From the NCBI GenBank assembly GCA_963763135.1, contig CAVXNJ010000004.1, positions 310,001 through 374,000 on the forward strand: DNA of 64,000 nt. Reading direction: 5' to 3'. Shown here piece by piece: positions 17,286 to 26,448 of the stretch. Origin of the DNA: JANMZO01 sp963763135 (lineage in GTDB: Bacteria; Actinomycetota; Acidimicrobiia; Acidimicrobiales; JANYDT01). Each line of letters opens with the position of its first letter. The first letter of the stretch is position 1. The notes under the pieces are model-generated. The model was not told where the DNA came from. It saw nothing but the letters and a program-made list of their open reading frames with translations, and did no database searches. A program made the translations under genes and the position numbers.

Positions 17286-17359
17286 TGCCGATGGAGAGAC
17301 TCGAACTCTCACTGTCATGCTCCTAAGGCATGTGCCTCTGCCAATTGGGCTACATCGGC
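17286..17359 (-). tRNA. tRNA with UAG anticodon (Leu by codon) but a short variable loop
   Basis: Acceptor GCCGATG/CATCGGC, D arm with GG in the loop, anticodon stem CATGC/GCATG, loop CTTAGGA giving anticodon UAG (reads CUA, Leu), a 5-nt variable loop ACAGT, T stem GAGAG/CTCTC with TTCGAGT loop, discriminator A73. CCA is not encoded. Leucine tRNAs are normally class II with a long variable arm; this one is class I. All tertiary-fold positions I can check (T8, A14, GG, T33, TTC) are normal. Confidence 0.8.
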
Positions 17360-17563
17360 GTTCCGCCCCAGCCTATCCGGTCGCGACCCGTGGATCATTC
17401 CTTCGGCGCGGCCCCGTTCTGTTGCGGCTGTGGTGGCATTGGTCAGGCGTTGGTCAGGCGTTGCCGGATATTGCACCAAGATTCGGCAAGATTCCGTAGG
17501 CATCGCCAGAAGATGTTGGTACCCATGCGCAGATAGTGCCGCGATGGCGCGTATCGTGAGGGC

Positions 17564-18148
17564 ATGGAGTTACCCACGATTTCCGCTTCGAATGCATACA
17601 CCCCGGGTGGTGACGTGTTCGACCGCCTGTTGAAGGAACGCATTGTGTTTCTCGGTGGTCAGGTCACCGATGAACTGGCGATTCAGATCAGCGCCAAGCT
17701 TTTGCTTCTCGAAGCCGAAGATCACGAGCGAGACATTTATCTGTACATCAACTCGCCTGGCGGGTCGGTATATGCGGGTATGGCGATTTACGACACGATG
17801 CAGTTCGTGCGTCCCGACGTATCGACGATTTGTCTCGGCATGGCTGCCTCGATGGGGCAGTTCCTTCTTTGTGCAGGTCAGAAGGGTAAGCGCTACTCGC
17901 TTCCTCACGGCCGAATCCTGATGCACCAGCCCCTCGGTCAGATGCAGGGCCAAGCGTCCGACATCAAAATCCATGCCGAGAACATGATGCGCACGAAGCA
18001 GGAAATGGCCGAACTTCTGTCGTTCCATACGGGGCAAACCGTTGAGCAGATTGCGACCGATTCCGACCGCGACCGTTGGTTCACCGCCCAGCAGGCACTC
18101 GACTACGGAATGATCGATGCCATCGTGGAGCGCAACCAGGTTCCGTAG
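17564..18148 (+). CDS. clpP: ATP-dependent Clp protease proteolytic subunit
   Basis: 194 residues, standard ClpP length. Serine protease triad: Ser96 in GMAASMGQF, His121 in LMHQPLG, Asp in the TDSDRDRW segment (166-171). INSPGGSVYAGMAIYDTM is the conserved N-terminal core. It works as a barrel with an AAA+ partner (ClpX/ClpC) that is not in this window. GAGGG precedes the ATG. It stands alone, with a terminator 29 nt downstream. Confidence 0.96.
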   Translation: MELPTISASNAYTPGGDVFDRLLKERIVFLGGQVTDELAIQISAKLLLLEAEDHERDIYLYINSPGGSVYAGMAIYDTMQFVRPDVSTICLGMAASMGQFLLCAGQKGKRYSLPHGRILMHQPLGQMQGQASDIKIHAENMMRTKQEMAELLSFHTGQTVEQIATDSDRDRWFTAQQALDYGMIDAIVERNQVP

Positions 18149-18176
18149 CCCGGCCAAATCCGTTACGAGTGTGAAC

Positions 18177-18203
18177 GAGCCGTCCGCGTGCGGGCGGCTC
18201 TTT
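18177..18203 (+). terminator. intrinsic terminator after clpP
   Basis: GAGCCGTCCG / CGGGCGGCTC forms a 10-bp stem with one G-T wobble and a 4-nt loop, followed by TTT. Confidence 0.7.
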
Positions 18204-18271
18204 ACGTCCCTGGTCGTAAACGTTACGACCGGTTGGAGCGCCTCGCCGAAGGCGCCGCGGTCACGGTCGTG

Positions 18272-19540
18272 TCATTGAAGGATCGCTTCGGCGGCGCGGC
18301 GACCCGACTGAAGCGCCCCCTGGATCGACGAGGTATCTCGATGATCGCCGCACACAAACAGGCGTTCACCGAAGGCCACCGGACGCTCGGGTGGACTGAG
18401 AACTCCAGGAGTCTGCGATGGAAGAGCGTGTGCGATGTTGTAGGTCCGCAGGTGCTTCCAGTTCGCGACGTCGCCGCCGAACCATGCCGTCATCTGTGCT
18501 CGCACCCGAGCTTCGAGATCCGCGTTCGAACTGGAGTCGTGTGAACCGAGAACCGTCGCCGAAACCAGGTGCTTTCCACCCGGTGCCAACGCTGCAGAAA
18601 TGTTCGTAGGTACGCATAGATTGTTGATCGGCCCGTCGTCGGGTCCGAGTCCGTTCAACATGATGCTTCGCTCAGTGAAGGGCGGGGCGTCGGCGGAGAA
18701 GTACAGGCAGCTCACCGGTTGCGAACCGGGCTCCGACAGACCGGCGTTAGGGAGCAGCTTGGCCGCCTGTGGTCCCTCGGTGGCGATCACAATGGATGCT
18801 GCCTCCAGTGTGCCCTGATCGAGGAGCGTCACCCGGCCCGGCTCAACCGCCGCTACACGCTGGCCCAAGCGAATCGTGCCCGTAGCCAATTTCTCCGCCA
18901 ACTGATCAGATATCGCGCCCATCCCGTTTGCCGGGATCGCATTCTCACCGGTCGACAGCATCGTGAAGACGAACTCGAACATGCGACTGGATGTGGCCAG
19001 ATCCGGATCGAGAAAGACACCACCGAAGAAGGGTCGAAAGAACCGGTCGATGATCTTCGACGAGAACCCTCGACCCCGCAGATACGCAGCGGTGGAGACA
19101 TCAGGTCCCTGGAAACACTGATCGACGTTACGGCGGGCCGCTTCAATCTGGAGATATCCGATGCGGCCTTTGTCGACTATTGAACCGACGTCGGCGGCAA
19201 GGGTCTTCAGAACCGCCGCTGGCTCCCGAAGCGGATCGGCAATATATGCGCGCTTAGCTCCAAGTTGTATGAACGCGCCCGCTTTGAAGTTGCGAAGGTG
19301 CAATGTCTTGTAGTCGAGGAGAGCCTTGGCCTCGGGGTAGGCAGTGAGCAGGACCTGGAATCCTCGGTCGAGGGTGAACCCGTCGATCATGTCGCTGCGG
19401 ACCCGACCGCCAACTCCGTTGGAAGCCTCCAGAACGACAACCTCACGCCCGGCGCGTTGCAGGTGGGTGGCACAGGCCAGCCCGGCGAGTCCGGCGCCGA
19501 CGACGATTACATCTGGGGTTCGGGAAGTTCGTTCAAACAT
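18272..19540 (-). CDS. FAD-dependent NAD(P)-binding oxidoreductase, amine oxidase/phytoene desaturase-like
   Basis: About 422 residues from the ATG at 19540 (MFERTSRTPDVIVVGAGL). N-terminal Rossmann FAD-binding motif VVGAGLAGLACATHLQRAG with the acidic VVLEAS end and GGRVRS, as in flavin amine oxidases and carotenoid desaturases. A C-terminal FAD motif is FVCGDHRDTSSIQGALQSG. Substrate unknown. The start overlaps the end of the upstream SDR gene by a few bases, so the two are co-translated; a coupled role in lipid or isoprenoid metabolism is only a guess. An in-frame start at 19594 exists but lies inside the upstream gene. Confidence 0.87.
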   Translation of the reverse strand: MFERTSRTPDVIVVGAGLAGLACATHLQRAGREVVVLEASNGVGGRVRSDMIDGFTLDRGFQVLLTAYPEAKALLDYKTLHLRNFKAGAFIQLGAKRAYIADPLREPAAVLKTLAADVGSIVDKGRIGYLQIEAARRNVDQCFQGPDVSTAAYLRGRGFSSKIIDRFFRPFFGGVFLDPDLATSSRMFEFVFTMLSTGENAIPANGMGAISDQLAEKLATGTIRLGQRVAAVEPGRVTLLDQGTLEAASIVIATEGPQAAKLLPNAGLSEPGSQPVSCLYFSADAPPFTERSIMLNGLGPDDGPINNLCVPTNISAALAPGGKHLVSATVLGSHDSSSNADLEARVRAQMTAWFGGDVANWKHLRTYNIAHALPSQTPGVLSPPERPVAFGERLFVCGDHRDTSSIQGALQSGRRAAEAILQ

Positions 19541-20456
19541 GCGAATCGAGAAGGTAGCGCAGTGTTTGTCCGAGATCGGTGTGGGTGAACACAAAACCGT
19601 TGGCCAGAAGTTTCTTCGGAAGGACCCTAGCGCTCGACAGCAGAACCTCCTTTACCAGCTCTTTGCCATAGAGCAAGTTGAGGGGAAACAGAGGAATTGG
19701 AAGCAAGGTGGGTCGGTGCAGCGCTCCGCCCAGTGCCTTCGTGAACTCCTGATTGGTGGCCGGGTTGGGGCCGGTGAGATTGACGGCGCCAGCGAACGAT
19801 GCCGATGCCAGAACATGCTGGATCGCAGCGACGTGGTCGGTGATCGATATCCACGGCAGGTACTGCTTTCCATTGCCGAGGCGTCCGCCAACTCCCAGCT
19901 TGAAGGGCAGGAGCTGCTGCTTCAGCGCTCCGCCCGTCGTTGACAGCACTATGCCAGTGCGCAGGTGCGCCACCCGTATGCCGGCATCGCTCGCGGCTTT
20001 GGTTGCCGCTTCCCACTGTTCGACGACATCAACCAGAAATCCGTCGCCCTTGGCCGAGGACTCATCGAGATTCTCGTCGGATCTGTCGCCGTAGATTCCT
20101 ATCGCCGATCCCGACGCGAGAACGCTTGGCTTTGCGGTCAGACCGGCGAGAGCCTCGCTCAACAGCTTGGTGCCGAGGACCCTGCTGTCGAGAATGCGCT
20201 GTTTTTGTTCGGGGGTCCACTTCGACTCGGCGATCCCTTCGCCGGCCAGGTGCACAACCGCCCAGGCTCCCTCCAGGGCTGATGCGTCGATCGTTCCTTT
20301 GGCCGGATCCCACAGGGCTCTGTCGGGACCCGGGTTCGACCGGACGAGGCTGGTCACCGGATGGCCGGCGCTTCGTAAGGCGCCAACGAGTGCCGTGCCG
20401 ATAAGGCCACTTGAGCCTGTAACGACGACTCGCTGTTGGGAAGTTGTGTCGGTCAT
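19533..20456 (-). CDS. TIGR01777-family epimerase/short-chain dehydrogenase
   Basis: 307 residues. NAD(P)-binding motif VVVTGSSGLIGTALVGALRSAGH at the start; VVHLAGEGI and GSAIGIYGDRSDE near 85 and 120 are the family's catalytic-region signatures; the C-terminal domain (DUF1731) has LLPIPLFPLNLLYG. Members are often annotated as epimerases (YfcH-like), with unknown substrates. It is first gene of a two-gene unit with the flavoprotein. Confidence 0.9.
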   Translation of the reverse strand: MTDTTSQQRVVVTGSSGLIGTALVGALRSAGHPVTSLVRSNPGPDRALWDPAKGTIDASALEGAWAVVHLAGEGIAESKWTPEQKQRILDSRVLGTKLLSEALAGLTAKPSVLASGSAIGIYGDRSDENLDESSAKGDGFLVDVVEQWEAATKAASDAGIRVAHLRTGIVLSTTGGALKQQLLPFKLGVGGRLGNGKQYLPWISITDHVAAIQHVLASASFAGAVNLTGPNPATNQEFTKALGGALHRPTLLPIPLFPLNLLYGKELVKEVLLSSARVLPKKLLANGFVFTHTDLGQTLRYLLDSHV

Positions 20457-20550
20457 GCATCGATCGTACGGGCGTAGCGTCCGCTACCGATAAGAACGAG
20501 CGCGGCAATCCCTGTGGCGTGACCGGCGCTTCGCATAGACTGTCAGCTCC

Positions 20551-20624
20551 GGCCCCTTAGCTCAGTTGGATAGAGCAAGTCCCTTCTAATGACAAGGTCG
20601 GGGGTTCGAATCCCTCAGGGGCCG
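20551..20624 (+). tRNA. tRNA-Arg(UCU)-like
   Basis: Acceptor GGCCCCT/AGGGGCC, normal D and T arms, loop CTTCTAA giving anticodon UCU. The anticodon stem is poor: AGTCC against TGACA leaves an A-A at the outer pair and C-T at the inner pair, with only three Watson-Crick pairs. The discriminator is G. CCA is not encoded. It may be a functional but unusual tRNA, or a decaying one. Confidence 0.75.
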
Positions 20625-20866
20625 CCTCACACGGGGTTTCACTCCGTCGTGCCCGGTGCGTGTCGGTGCGATGGGTGGACTTTTTAGCATCGCGGCGCCA
20701 GCGATCGCGATGTGCTTGTCGCGGATGGGCACACCGCTTGTGCACGTACGGTGGTCATATCCGGATCGGGTGCATCCGAATCAGAGGAATTTGAACGATT
20801 TACGCAGGACCCAACAAGGGTTGCCGAACTTCACGTCAAGCGATTAAGCGATTGAGGTGGATTTCC

Positions 20867-21289
20867 ATGGGTTTCAAGGTCGTGACCTGCACGAGCTGCA
20901 AGACGAAGAATCAGATACCGGATGAAGGCTACGGACGTCCGCAGTGCGGTTCGTGCAAGCGACCGCTGCGCTGGGTCGTCGACGCTGCCGACACGACGTA
21001 TTTCAATCTGGTCGACTCGGACCTGATCGTTCTGGTCGAGCTATACGCGACCTGGAGCAAGCCATCGGGTCTCGTGTCTCCGATTGTGGACCGTCTCGCA
21101 GGCGACTATGCCGGACGCGTCAAGGTCGTACGGGTGAACGCCGACGAGTGCCCCGGGGTACAGATGGCGCAGAGCATGAAGAAACCACCGACCCTTCTCA
21201 TTTTGAAAAATGGTCGTCCGGTCAACGCCATAATCGGCGCTCAGCCCGAGGCCATCGTCCGTCGCCAACTCGAGGAATACCTCGTCTGA
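20867..21289 (+). CDS. thioredoxin-fold protein with zinc ribbon and no redox cysteines
   Basis: 140 residues from the ATG at 20867 (AGGTGG 6 nt upstream). N-terminal zinc ribbon with CTSCKTKNQIP and CGSCKRPLRW, as in thioredoxin 2 (TrxC). The thioredoxin domain is otherwise normal (VDSDLIVLVELYATW, VVRVNADE, cis-Pro in KKPPTLLILKNG), but the active site is WSKPS where WCGPC is expected: both cysteines are serine. It cannot act as a dithiol reductase. A holdase or binding role is possible. Confidence 0.85.
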   Translation: MGFKVVTCTSCKTKNQIPDEGYGRPQCGSCKRPLRWVVDAADTTYFNLVDSDLIVLVELYATWSKPSGLVSPIVDRLAGDYAGRVKVVRVNADECPGVQMAQSMKKPPTLLILKNGRPVNAIIGAQPEAIVRRQLEEYLV

Positions 21290-21413
21290 TTCGTGCTGAA
21301 GCACTTGCCGGCAAGATCGGTGAACGTCGTTCATCGCAAATCCGCTGGTTGAACCCGCAGTTTTCCTGAGACGGATGTTTGCCGAAGCCATGTAGTCATG
21401 GCACAGTGGAACC

Positions 21414-22106
21414 ATGATGGAATCAGCTTTGGTTCGTATGCAGAAGTCCTTCCCCGCCGCAACGACCACCCGTGCCCGCTTCGATGGTGTTCTTTCGAAG
21501 TTGGCCGCCATGGTCGGAATCGCGACACTTTCCGGCATCCTCGGATGGCAGTTTCCGAACCCGGCGCTATACCTGACCGCGATGATCCTGGGTTTCGGAT
21601 TGGGGATCGCAGGGTCATTCCGCCCGCATCTCGCCCAAAAGGTGGCCCCGTTCTACGCGGTTGCGATGGGCTTCGTACTCGGCGGTTTGTCGTCGGCGTA
21701 TTCCAACATCGCTCACGGAATCGTGCCGACGGCGATCATCGCCACCTCGGCAATCTTCGTTGGATGCTTTGCGATTCACAAGGCGGGCATCGTAAAGGTG
21801 ACGCCACGGTTTGTGCAGATCACCGGCGTGGCCACCTTCGCCTTCATGATCGTGATCGTGGCCGCCCTGATCGGTGTACCGATCCCCGGAGCCCGCGACC
21901 TCGGGACCAAGGGTCTCATGTTCGGCGTCATCGGTCTGGGCATCGCCCTCATGAACCTGTTCGTCGATTTCGAGCGGGCCCGCAAGGTCGAAGATTCAGG
22001 CATGGCTCCCGAAGTTGAGTGGTTTGCCGCACTGCAGCTGATGCTCAGCCTTGTGATGGTCTACGTCAACGTGCTGCGCATCCTTGCTTCGTCGCAGCGA
22101 CGCTGA
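21414..22106 (+). CDS. Bax inhibitor-1/YccA family membrane protein
   Basis: 230 residues with about seven hydrophobic segments from residue 28 on, ending with the acidic/aromatic PEVEWFAALQLMLSLVMVYV and LRILAS typical of actinobacterial Bax1-I proteins. Family members are pH-sensitive calcium-leak or stress-related channels; the substrate here is unknown. Alternative start at Met2 or Met9. Single gene. Confidence 0.87.
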   Translation: MMESALVRMQKSFPAATTTRARFDGVLSKLAAMVGIATLSGILGWQFPNPALYLTAMILGFGLGIAGSFRPHLAQKVAPFYAVAMGFVLGGLSSAYSNIAHGIVPTAIIATSAIFVGCFAIHKAGIVKVTPRFVQITGVATFAFMIVIVAALIGVPIPGARDLGTKGLMFGVIGLGIALMNLFVDFERARKVEDSGMAPEVEWFAALQLMLSLVMVYVNVLRILASSQRR

Positions 22107-22197
22107 ACCCCGCTCTATTGCTCGGAGCTCCTCGGTCTGATCGGCGCTGTTCCGAATCAAGTCAGTGGCAGGCAGACAGCTTTCGGTCCACGACGGG

Positions 22198-23211
22198 TTA
22201 CTCACCCGCTCGAGTGGCCAATCTTACGAAGCGCGTGATGTCGTCATCGGTGATGTCGAGGTGGGTCACCAGTCGGAGCTTGCCGTACGGTGACGCGAGC
22301 AGAACGTCGTTTGCGGCCATCAGTTCTCCGAAGCGCTTGGGGTCGGCAAGCTCGATGTAGACCATGTTCGTGGCCTGCGACAGCACCTTGACGTGGGGGA
22401 GTTGACGCAGTCCGTCGGCCAGATGCGCGGCTCGGATGTGATCGTCGGCCAGCCGCTCAACGTTGTTCTGCAGCGCGTACAGTCCGGCCGCTGCGAGGTA
22501 TCCGGCCTGGCGCATCCCACCACCGGCCATTTTTCGCCACTTTCGGGCCTCGGCGATAAGCGGTTTGGTTCCGACCAGAACGCTGCCGACTGGCGCGCCC
22601 AGCCCCTTCGAGAGGCATAGCGACACCGTGTCGAAGTGTTTGGTGATTTCACTGATCGGCACACCGTCGGCTACGGCCGCGTTGAACGCTCGAGCACCAT
22701 CGAGATGGTGGCCGAGTCGATGGTTGATTGTGAACGCACGGGCCTCGGCCAGATAGCTGAGTGGAAGAACCTTTCCCGACGTCGTGTTCTCAAGGGCGAA
22801 CAGTTTGGTCCGGGCGAGGTGGTGGTCATCGGCTTTGATATTCGACCTGGCCTCCTCGAGATCGAGGGTCCCGTCGGGCAGTTGGTGAAACGGTTGGGGC
22901 TGGATACTCCCGAAAACAGCTGCGCCGCCGCCTTCCCAGCGGTAGGTATGCGCCTCCTGGGCCACAAGGTATTCGTCGCCGCGTTGGCAGTGGGCCAGAA
23001 GTGCGATCAGATTGGTCTGGGTCCCGGTAGGCGCAAACACGGCCGCCTCGTGACCTGTGAGTTCCGCTGCATGGCGCTCGAGTTCGTTGACCGTCGGGTC
23101 ATCGCCGTAGACGTCGTCGCCGACGAGAGCCTCGGTCATGGCTTTCAACATGCCGGGCGTCGGACGGGTCACGGTGTCGGACCGAAGGTCGATGGTGCGG
23201 GTCTCAGCCAT
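22198..23211 (-). CDS. ltaE: low-specificity L-threonine aldolase
   Basis: 337 residues. PLP enzyme of fold type I cleaving L-threonine/L-allo-threonine to glycine and acetaldehyde. Seen: IDLRSDTVTRPTPGM at the start, GDDVYGDDPTVNELE, and the Schiff-base lysine in LCLSKGLGAPVGS near residue 200. GHHLDGARAFNAA is the Asp loop that holds the pyridine nitrogen. Full length and intact. Confidence 0.95.
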   Translation of the reverse strand: MAETRTIDLRSDTVTRPTPGMLKAMTEALVGDDVYGDDPTVNELERHAAELTGHEAAVFAPTGTQTNLIALLAHCQRGDEYLVAQEAHTYRWEGGGAAVFGSIQPQPFHQLPDGTLDLEEARSNIKADDHHLARTKLFALENTTSGKVLPLSYLAEARAFTINHRLGHHLDGARAFNAAVADGVPISEITKHFDTVSLCLSKGLGAPVGSVLVGTKPLIAEARKWRKMAGGGMRQAGYLAAAGLYALQNNVERLADDHIRAAHLADGLRQLPHVKVLSQATNMVYIELADPKRFGELMAANDVLLASPYGKLRLVTHLDITDDDITRFVRLATRAGE

Positions 23212-23303
23212 GGCTCCATCTTGGCAGCCGTTGTCGTCGTCGCCGGTACCGCGCTGTAGGCGAGTTCCGAGTGGGCCGCCCCGTTTGGGTTTACGATCGC
23301 TCC

Positions 23304-24635
23304 ATGAGTGACCTCGCCGCCGAAAGTGCCGAATTGCTGCAGACGCTGATCCGCAACGAATGCGTGAACGACGGTGACCCTGATTCCGGAGGGGAACGGC
23401 GCAATGCGGATGTGCTGGCCACCTACCTGGAGGGTGCGGGCCTCGACGTCGAGCGATTCACTGCCCGAGGTGACCGCACGTCGATAGTGGCACGAATAGA
23501 AGGTACCGACCCGACCGCTCCAAAGGTGTGCCTTATGGGTCACACCGACGTGGTGCCCGTCAACCCGGCCGGCTGGCAGAACGACCCGTTCGGCGGTGAA
23601 CTGATCGACGGAGAGATTTGGGGACGGGGTGCCGTCGACATGCTGTGTCTCACGTCATCGATGGCGGTTGCGGTGAAAGAAATGATGCGGAGCGGTATCC
23701 GGCCGAAGGGCGACGTCATCTACTTCGGTGTGGCCGATGAAGAGGCCGGTTCCGTCTACGGCGCGAAGTGGATGATTGACAACCACTGGGACGCGATCGA
23801 ATGCGACTACGTGCTGACGGAGCTCGGCGGATTTCGTTTGGGCGACGGTTTGTCAATTGGGATGGCCTCCGCCGAGAAGGGTGTGGCGTGGCGCAAGATC
23901 AGTGTCGGCGGCACACCGGGCCACGGTTCGGTGCCGTACAAGTCCGACAACGCTCTGGTGAAAGCGGCCGAGGTGGTTCGTCGACTGTCGAGCTTCATGC
24001 CGAAGGCACAACTTGATGAGCGCTGGGCCATGCAGGTTCGATCAAGTGGTCTGCCGGAAGACCTGCAACACGATCTTCTGGATCCAGCGCGTATCGAAGA
24101 CACGCTTGACCGGATGCCGAAGCGGGCAGCGGCGTCACTGCATTCGTCGTGTCACACCACGTTCTCCTGCAATGTGGCCCGGGCCGGGCAGAAGACGAAC
24201 ATCATCCCCGATCATGTTGAAATCGAGGTTGACTGCCGTACATTGCCCGGCGTCAGCGGGTCAGGGGCGAACGATCTGATTCGTGAAGCGCTCGGTGACC
24301 TCGCCGATGAAGTCGAGATCGGAACGCTCCTCGACTACGAAGCGAGCTCCTCAAGCACCAATACCCCTATGTGGGAGGCCCTAGGTGCGCATACGAAATC
24401 GGTGTTTCCGAAGAACCAGCTGCAGGCCACCATGACCGTCGGGTTCACCGACGCTCGCCTATTCCGGGCGAAAGGTGTCACGGCCTATGGGGCCGGTCTG
24501 TTCAGCCCCAGCATCGACCTCGCGGCCATCGGGTCCCGCTTCCACGGTCACAACGAACGAATCGACGTCGCCTCACTTGGTCTGTGTGCAGACCTTTTCG
24601 TCAACATCGCCCAAGCCGATCTCGCGGGAAAGTAA
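23304..24635 (+). CDS. M20/M25/M40 family metallopeptidase
   Basis: 443 residues from the ATG at 23304; an earlier GTG at 23271 would add 11 residues overlapping the divergent promoter. Zinc-ligand motifs in order: GHTDVVPV (His, Asp), WGRGAVDML (bridging Asp), ADEEAGS (catalytic Glu) and HGHNERI near the C-terminus. The dimerisation domain has GTPGHGSVPY. Likely a dipeptidase or amidohydrolase of ArgE/DapE/CPG2 type. Followed after 9 nt by the LLM oxidoreductase, so probably co-transcribed. Confidence 0.92.
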   Translation: MSDLAAESAELLQTLIRNECVNDGDPDSGGERRNADVLATYLEGAGLDVERFTARGDRTSIVARIEGTDPTAPKVCLMGHTDVVPVNPAGWQNDPFGGELIDGEIWGRGAVDMLCLTSSMAVAVKEMMRSGIRPKGDVIYFGVADEEAGSVYGAKWMIDNHWDAIECDYVLTELGGFRLGDGLSIGMASAEKGVAWRKISVGGTPGHGSVPYKSDNALVKAAEVVRRLSSFMPKAQLDERWAMQVRSSGLPEDLQHDLLDPARIEDTLDRMPKRAAASLHSSCHTTFSCNVARAGQKTNIIPDHVEIEVDCRTLPGVSGSGANDLIREALGDLADEVEIGTLLDYEASSSSTNTPMWEALGAHTKSVFPKNQLQATMTVGFTDARLFRAKGVTAYGAGLFSPSIDLAAIGSRFHGHNERIDVASLGLCADLFVNIAQADLAGK

Positions 24636-24644
24636 AAGCACATA

Positions 24645-25526
24645 GTGAATTCCACAAAGGTCAAGTTCGGTTGGCTGTCTCCGGTCATAGGAAATCGCTG
24701 GAGCGACCATCAGCCGATCGTCGTCTACCAAGACACGCACATTCTTCCGCACGCGCTTCCGCACTTTGACTCACTCTGGATCGCTGACCACTTCTACGGT
24801 TTCGATGCGAAGACCGATCCCTTCATGGAGGCATGGACGACGCTCACGTGGCTGGCGGCCCGACACCCGAACGTTGAGCTCTGTCATCATGTGCTCGGGC
24901 ATGGCTACCGACCCCCAGCGCTCACGGCGAAAATGGCTGCCACCCTGCAGGTGTTGTCGGGCGGGCGTTTCGTCCTCGGCATCGGGGCGGGCTGGCGTGA
25001 GCCCGAGTACGAGGCCTACGGCTACGAGTTCCCGAAAGCGTCGGTGAGATTTGCTCAGCTCGAAGAGGTGATCGCCATCTGTCGCCTCATGTGGACCGAA
25101 CCTGAACCGTCGTTCGAAGGAAAGTACTACTCGGTCAAAGGAGCATCGGCCCCGCCGCTGCCGAATCCGGTACCACGGATCTGCATCGGCGCGTCGGGCG
25201 AGCAGATCGGGCTCCCCCTCGTCGGGCGACTCGCCGACGTGTGGAACGGCAGTCCTCGGGGAACCGATGACGACTGGAATCGTCGTCGCTCGATCGTGCG
25301 GGCCTCGGCTGAGAAGGCCGGTCGAGACCCTGACTCGATCGAAGTCAGCGTAACGATCGAGAAGGCACTCCCCGAGACCGACGCCGATTCTCAGCAGCTG
25401 CTGGAGTTCCTCTCGCACAAGGTCGAACTCGGCGTCCACCACTTCGTAATGGACTTTGGAAATCCCAAGGCACTCGAGCCGATTGATCGCTTCGTTGAGC
25501 AGGTCATTAAACCTATGCGCGCATAG
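24645..25526 (+). CDS. LLM class flavin-dependent oxidoreductase
   Basis: 293 residues, GTG start. A luciferase-like TIM barrel: HFDSLWIADHFYGF, LGHGYRPPALTAKMAATLQVLS, GGRFVLGIGAGWREPEYEAYG and LPNPVPRICIGASG are classic family blocks. Uses FMN or F420; in actinobacteria F420-dependent members are common. Substrate unknown. Immediately behind the M20 peptidase gene. Confidence 0.92.
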   Translation: MNSTKVKFGWLSPVIGNRWSDHQPIVVYQDTHILPHALPHFDSLWIADHFYGFDAKTDPFMEAWTTLTWLAARHPNVELCHHVLGHGYRPPALTAKMAATLQVLSGGRFVLGIGAGWREPEYEAYGYEFPKASVRFAQLEEVIAICRLMWTEPEPSFEGKYYSVKGASAPPLPNPVPRICIGASGEQIGLPLVGRLADVWNGSPRGTDDDWNRRRSIVRASAEKAGRDPDSIEVSVTIEKALPETDADSQQLLEFLSHKVELGVHHFVMDFGNPKALEPIDRFVEQVIKPMRA

Positions 25527-25559
25527 TTACCCGGCGAGTTCTCCGTGGGTTCAAGCTGT

Positions 25560-26306
25560 TCAGCTTCGGGGTGGCTCCGACGGTTTGGCGGCCTTGCTCC
25601 ACACCAGTTCGGCCGGATCCATGATGTTCTGCAGGCTCATCGAGATGAACAGACCTTCGGCTTCGTCGAGCAGTTCGTCGGTGTCGGTGCGAAACGCCTG
25701 TGCCACAGTGAAGATCTTCCGCCCTTCGATGCGGTCAACGCGCCCCACGTAACGGATCGGCAGATACAGGGGAGTTGGTCTGCGGTAGTTGATCGTGAGC
25801 TTCGCTGTCATACCGGGCGAACCGGTCAGCGCCTGCGCCATGCCTAGGAGTTCATCGAAGACGGCCGCGATCCAACCGCCGTGCACGTGGCCAGGAGGTC
25901 CTTCGTAGGGCCGTCCGAATGTGCAGGAGCCGACCACCTGATCCCCTTCGGCCCGCATATCGAGCGGTGGGGCAATCGGATTGCCGATGCCGGCGACGGG
26001 GGAGTGGTCGCGAAAATAGAAACGGGCGTCGTCCCCCTGGCCGAGGTCGCCCAGCGATGATTCCGCAGCGCCGAAGTGTCGGGGATTGCTGCCGAATGCC
26101 GCCACGTGTGCTGCGAGCGCCTCGACGATCCCGGCGGCCTTTTCGAGTTCCTCCTGCGGAGCTTTTGTTCCGGCCATCGAATCGGTGAGAGACCGGAGTC
26201 CGTTGGCCAACCGATGAAGCGCAACACGCGATGGGCTGGGCGATTCGTCAATGCCAAAGCTGCTGGCGAAATCAGACGACGTAGGGGCGGGAGAATCATT
26301 GGTCAT
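25560..26306 (-). CDS. PaaI/4HBT-type thioesterase (hotdog fold)
   Basis: 248 residues from the ATG at 26306. A helical N-terminal region of about 90 residues precedes a single hotdog domain: GRPYEGPPGHVHGGWIAA with AVFDELLG is the acyl-CoA thioesterase active-site helix; LTINYRRPTPLYLPI is the following strand. Substrate is unknown. Transcribed convergently with the LLM gene and divergently from the oxygenase. Confidence 0.85.
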   Translation of the reverse strand: MTNDSPAPTSSDFASSFGIDESPSPSRVALHRLANGLRSLTDSMAGTKAPQEELEKAAGIVEALAAHVAAFGSNPRHFGAAESSLGDLGQGDDARFYFRDHSPVAGIGNPIAPPLDMRAEGDQVVGSCTFGRPYEGPPGHVHGGWIAAVFDELLGMAQALTGSPGMTAKLTINYRRPTPLYLPIRYVGRVDRIEGRKIFTVAQAFRTDTDELLDEAEGLFISMSLQNIMDPAELVWSKAAKPSEPPRS

Positions 26307-26448
26307 GGAGAAGTTCGATTTTCGTGCGAGAGACAGCGGCCGAGGACCCACTATTGCCGATAGTGGGGTTCAGATTTCAAACCCGGGGTCGGTCACCCGG
26401 CGCACCAGCATCGCTATACATCGATCCGAGCCACTACAGTCCGAACGA

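Noticed and set aside
24361..24376. Sixth operator-like ATACCCCTATGTGGG
   Set aside because: Right arm does not match GGGTAT and it is inside the M20 peptidase coding sequence.
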